Below, one piece after another: positions 61,390 through 64,000 of a stretch of DNA of 64,000 bases. The stretch is from contig CM048842.1 in assembly GCA_026545765.1 (NCBI GenBank), positions 47,749,431 to 47,813,430 of the forward strand, in the 5' to 3' direction. The notes under the pieces were generated by a model that saw nothing but the letters and a program-made list of their open reading frames with translations, searched no databases and was not told the DNA's origin. Each line of letters begins with the position of its first letter. The stretch's first letter is position 1. The translations under genes and the position numbers were made by a program. This stretch comes from Plantago major. Its lineage: Eukaryota > Streptophyta > Magnoliopsida > Lamiales > Plantaginaceae.

Positions 61390-64000
61390 CTGAAGTTACG
61401 ACACGATGTGATTATTTTTGTGACATGCCATTAATGAACAAACATCAGCAGCAGCCCAGAAGGAATTAGTCAATTACCTTGGAAGACCAGACAAAACAAG
61501 AAGTTCGTTGATTACTTTAGAATTGTCTTTATTATACCGCAGGTAACTCAAGAATACACTTCCTTCAGGTGTGGCTTCAGTAATTGCTTGTCTGTCAACC
61601 AAGCGTACTGGAAATTGCTGCTCTACCTTGATGTTTAAACCTTCGAAAAAATGTTGTATTTCCATATAAAGAGTCTGGCACTCGTCTGTATCTTTAATCG
61701 ATGACTCCGTGCAATCAACGCACAGTGCCCAACCTTCACCAAGACTGAAGTATGTACTATCTACTGGCTGCATTTGTCAGAATACGTTTCATTAGAATTA
61801 TGTAACAATAACACAGGCCTCCATGTGTCAAAAACAACATCCCCTCTAGATTTTCATTACGCGTGTTAGTTTCTTGCTCCTTTTTTTCCATAACTTGAAA
61901 CGAACTATTTTGTTAGGTTACCTCACGTCTGCCACAGCTGCAACACAGAGGTGTCCCATCAGTCAAATGTGATCTGCAGAAACTCTGATCCCAGAACTTG
62001 CATTCATACAAGTCAAAATTTCCATCTGCATTTGTTCGGACCTGTGTCAATGGAGGGTGAGATACTGAGATCCAACATGTAATGCAATAATTTGTTGTAA
62101 TTAGGAAGTAGTAATGAGAACAAGAAAAGAAACTATTCCATCTATAGATGAAGAGCTAATCGTGATTCCTGTTGCTGCACCAATTAACAGGCCTAATCGA
62201 ATAGGAGCAAGCCCATCGAAATTTTCTGCTGTTCATTACATTCATGTTTTTTTTATGTTGTGAACTTACAAAATCTTTGCAAACATAACATTTCGGATGA
62301 CACAGGTCCTTAAAGCAGGAATAATGGTAAGCACGATAATCAGACATGGTAACCTGCAACATAATACAAAAAAGAAGAGTTTCACCTGAAGTTGGCAATG
62401 TATGTGATCGAGAAATGTGAAATAAGCATCTAAAGGATTGTTGCAAAAATGAACTGATATGATTCTAAGATCACAAATTCACAACCGCAAACCTCATTAT
62501 CATAGATCCGTTGTTTACAAGCATGACAACAGAAACATTCTCTATGCCAATTAGTTCCTCCGGCATTAACACATTCGTCTATGGCAATCTTTCTAAGGCA
62601 ACCTGCACAGATCCTAAAGCAAAAGTCAAAGCCACAATGTCAGGAGAACGGAATGTGGGCATGCTACTGCAATGTTTTCAGATGAAGAAGTATTGATTAC
62701 TCGCCAAACAGTCAGGTTATCATTACAGATGTAGCATGGAAGAGATGCCAATAAGAGTCCCTGTTGGCACAGGTGGTCTAATAAAGTCTGCAAACGATGT
62801 AAGAACACTTTGAACCCCCATTAATTAATTAATTAATTCAGAGCATATTACCGAGTTGCTAAGGGCTGAAATTGAAGTGAGATAGCTGGAGACCCTCTAA
62901 GAGATTCTCTCAGTTTTGATGTTACTTCCACATTTTGACTTTCTTGGAGAGCTTTAGGAACCACATCATCTCCTGCCAAGTCATCTGATAACCAAAAAAT
63001 CGATATGCCAGGCATGACATGGAAAATTATAAATTATAGAGACAACAGAAAATCTACATTTTTGGGGTCTCAACTAACCCTTAGTCTTTCTACCACGGGT
63101 GATTATCTTGAGATCTGCATTTCCATATTCTTCTTGCTCTTCTTTTATATGTATGGCACTTGTATAGACCTCATTACCGCAATTGCGCACTTCAATAGCT
63201 TGCAAGGTTGCGATGTCACCAAACTCAAGAGGAATCTCTACCCGGACATGAGCCAACACCAAGCACCGAAGTTTAGGAAAATGTTCGCTGCATGTGGTCC
63301 ATTGCCGTAGACTAGGAATATTATATATTTTCAAGAACCTCAACTCTTGAAATTCGTCATCTCTTGTTTTCCATTCACTCCCACAGAAGGCATCATAGAA
63401 TAACTTGAGCACACGAAGATTTGGCAGTCTCCCCACTATTGAACTCTCCTCCCAGGGCATGTTCGTTCCAGATAACGAAAGCCTTCTCAGCGTTGAGGGA
63501 AAGTTAATATTTGTGATCAGCCTACCCTTGTGTGGGCTGTCGAAGATGCTCATGTTTAGTGATTCGAGGAGAGTAAGAGAAGTAAGATCAGGGAACAATC
63601 CGTCACAAATGCATTTCAGTTTACGGAGATTTGGTGAGCATTTCAAGACATCTTCATCCTCATGGTTTCTGATGCGAACACGGGAAAGGGATTTGACATT
63701 ATTCTTAATCTCAGAGATGTCACAACTTTTCAAGAATATTAATTGTGCAGCAATGCACACATGTTTCAGTTTGACCATCCTTAGAATAGTTGAGGGTACA
63801 TCAACTTTGAAAGTAGTATTGATAAAAATATATTCAAGGTTAGCTAGCTTGCATATTCCTTCGGGGAACTTTTGCATTTGAAGATAAGAGCTGAAGTACC
63901 TCAAGTGGACAAGACCACCAATTCTTTCATCAATAGATGACTCTTGATTATCTATAACTCTAAGAAGCGGCATCCGAGTGAGATTATGTCCTAGTCTCGG
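60904..64000 (-). CDS. NLR immune receptor fused to LIM and DA1-like peptidase domains (partial at the right edge)
   Basis: Eight minus-strand exons are inferred from GT-AG sites with matching phases: >64000-63079, 62984-62852, 62613-62493, 62353-62270, 62041-61922, 61767-61478, 61389-61331 and 61184-60904, stop TGA. Exon 1 encodes leucine-rich repeats of an NLR, most like R1-type CC-NLRs of asterids; the NB-ARC part must lie beyond the window. Exon 2 is a linker. Exons 3-4 encode a full LIM domain, exons 5-6 the second, LIM-like zinc region of DA1 proteins, and exons 7-8 the DA1 peptidase C-terminus. In plants DA1 is a ubiquitin-activated peptidase limiting organ size; Arabidopsis DAR4/CHS3 is a TIR-NLR carrying the same domains. 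The catalytic motif is altered here. No internal stop occurs, so the gene may be live. The alternative, two adjacent genes, is less likely because the phases join cleanly. Confidence 0.82.
61478..62353 (-). other. Exons 4-6 of the NLR-DA1 gene: end of LIM and second zinc region
   Basis: With exon 3, exon 4 completes the pattern C-x2-C-x17-H-x2-C-x2-C-x2-C-x17-H-x2-C; all eight LIM zinc ligands are present. Then HPKCYVC, DGTPLCCSC and LCVDC follow the second zinc-binding region of DA1 (HPKC.VC, DGTP.CCSC, LC.EC from memory). Exon 6 goes on with DTDECQTLYMEIQHFFEGLN and VEQQFPVRLVDRQAI, close to Arabidopsis DA1. It then departs from DA1: about 35 residues that normally precede the GLPR segment, including the LPETRGLC stretch, are missing or replaced. 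Confidence 0.85.
62493..62984 (-). other. Exons 2 and 3 of the NLR-DA1 gene: linker and first LIM zinc module
   Basis: Exon 2 (62984-62852) encodes DDLAGDDVVPKALQESQNVE and a short linker ending QFQPLAT. Its phase joins exon 3 (62613-62493) to give a codon for Arg and then ICAGCLRKIAIDE. Skipping the 62614-62851 stretch is required to keep the frame open, because direct read-through meets stops. Confidence 0.8.
62821..62838. repeat. (TTAA)n microsatellite in intron 2 of the NLR-DA1 gene
   Basis: Four and a half TTAA units lie inside the intron between exons 2 and 3. No function is suggested. Confidence 0.85.
63079..64000 (-). other. LRR-coding exon 1 of the NLR-DA1 gene
   Basis: The open frame enters at 64000 (PRLGHNLTRMPLLRVID) and runs about 307 codons to a splice donor reading AAGG|GTTAGT. 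At least eight LRR-like units are seen, for example LVHLRYFSSYLQMQKFPEGI, LESLNMSIFD, LRRLSLSGTNMPWEES, LRVLKLFYDAF and LRCLVLAHVRVEIPLEF. These are the irregular LRRs of plant NLRs, which sense effectors or guard partners. The exon ends with a charged tail (IKEEQEEYGNADLKI). Confidence 0.88.

Noticed and set aside
60904-63078. A separate DA1-like gene next to an NLR gene
   Set aside because: The LRR exon ends in a splice donor whose phase fits the next exon, no start codon or promoter-like region was seen between, and the linker exon joins LIM in frame. Not fully excluded without transcripts.
63405-63881. Plus-strand frame of 158 codons over the LRR exon
   Set aside because: It is the shadow of the LRR-coding strand, which has clear leucine periodicity.

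Overview
The window looks like a repeat-rich stretch of a flowering-plant nuclear genome, probably a eudicot and perhaps an asterid. The evidence is the mix of plant-only elements (Sirevirus-like Ty1/copia, Tat and Athila Ty3/gypsy, a very long LTR of chromovirus type, Stowaway and Tourist-like MITEs, an L1 LINE) and a host NLR immune-receptor gene whose LRRs resemble the R1-like group of asterids. No tRNA, rRNA or CRISPR array was seen.

Layout. 1-8339: Sirevirus-like copia element 1 (minus strand), running off the left edge and inserted in the 5' part of a Tat gypsy element. 8340-20872: the rest of that Tat element (plus strand), with gag, pol including a second RNase H, a long antisense accessory gene region with its own TATA box, and the 3' LTR. 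21014-24925: a 3.9-kb solo LTR with a perfect 5-bp target duplication, containing a ~41-bp minisatellite. 24969-25229: a Stowaway MITE. 25756-58945: one Athila-type gypsy element blown up to 33 kb by nested insertions: an L1 LINE in its 5' LTR, a solo LTR in its RT region, and a Sirevirus-like copia element 2 (41492-58043) in its 3' LTR, which itself carries another solo LTR. 58946-59420: an array of short TTAAAACTATAAC-like motifs, mirrored in opposite orientation on the far side of the Athila element. 59927-60496: a Tourist-like MITE. 60904-64000: the only host gene, on the minus strand and open at the right edge.

The host gene is the main point of interest. Eight exons inferred from GT-AG sites with matching phases join an NLR leucine-rich-repeat region to a complete LIM domain and a DA1-type C-terminal peptidase domain. 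This resembles the Arabidopsis DAR4/CHS3 architecture, but on what looks like a CC-type NLR. The HExxH zinc-peptidase motif of DA1 is replaced (ALHMMEAW where DA1 has AHEMMHAW), the downstream Glu-Glu-Gly motif is lost, and a segment before the active site is missing. The frame is nevertheless open to a normal stop, so this looks like an integrated, catalytically dead decoy domain.

The retroelements are fossils: nearly all their coding regions are broken. They preserve some structures worth a second look: GC-rich hairpins at a comparable LTR position in different Athila-like families, a conserved TATA-like site before the copia accessory gene, a hairpin plus splice donor before the Athila third ORF, and four polypurine-tract-like motifs in the Athila 3' region.
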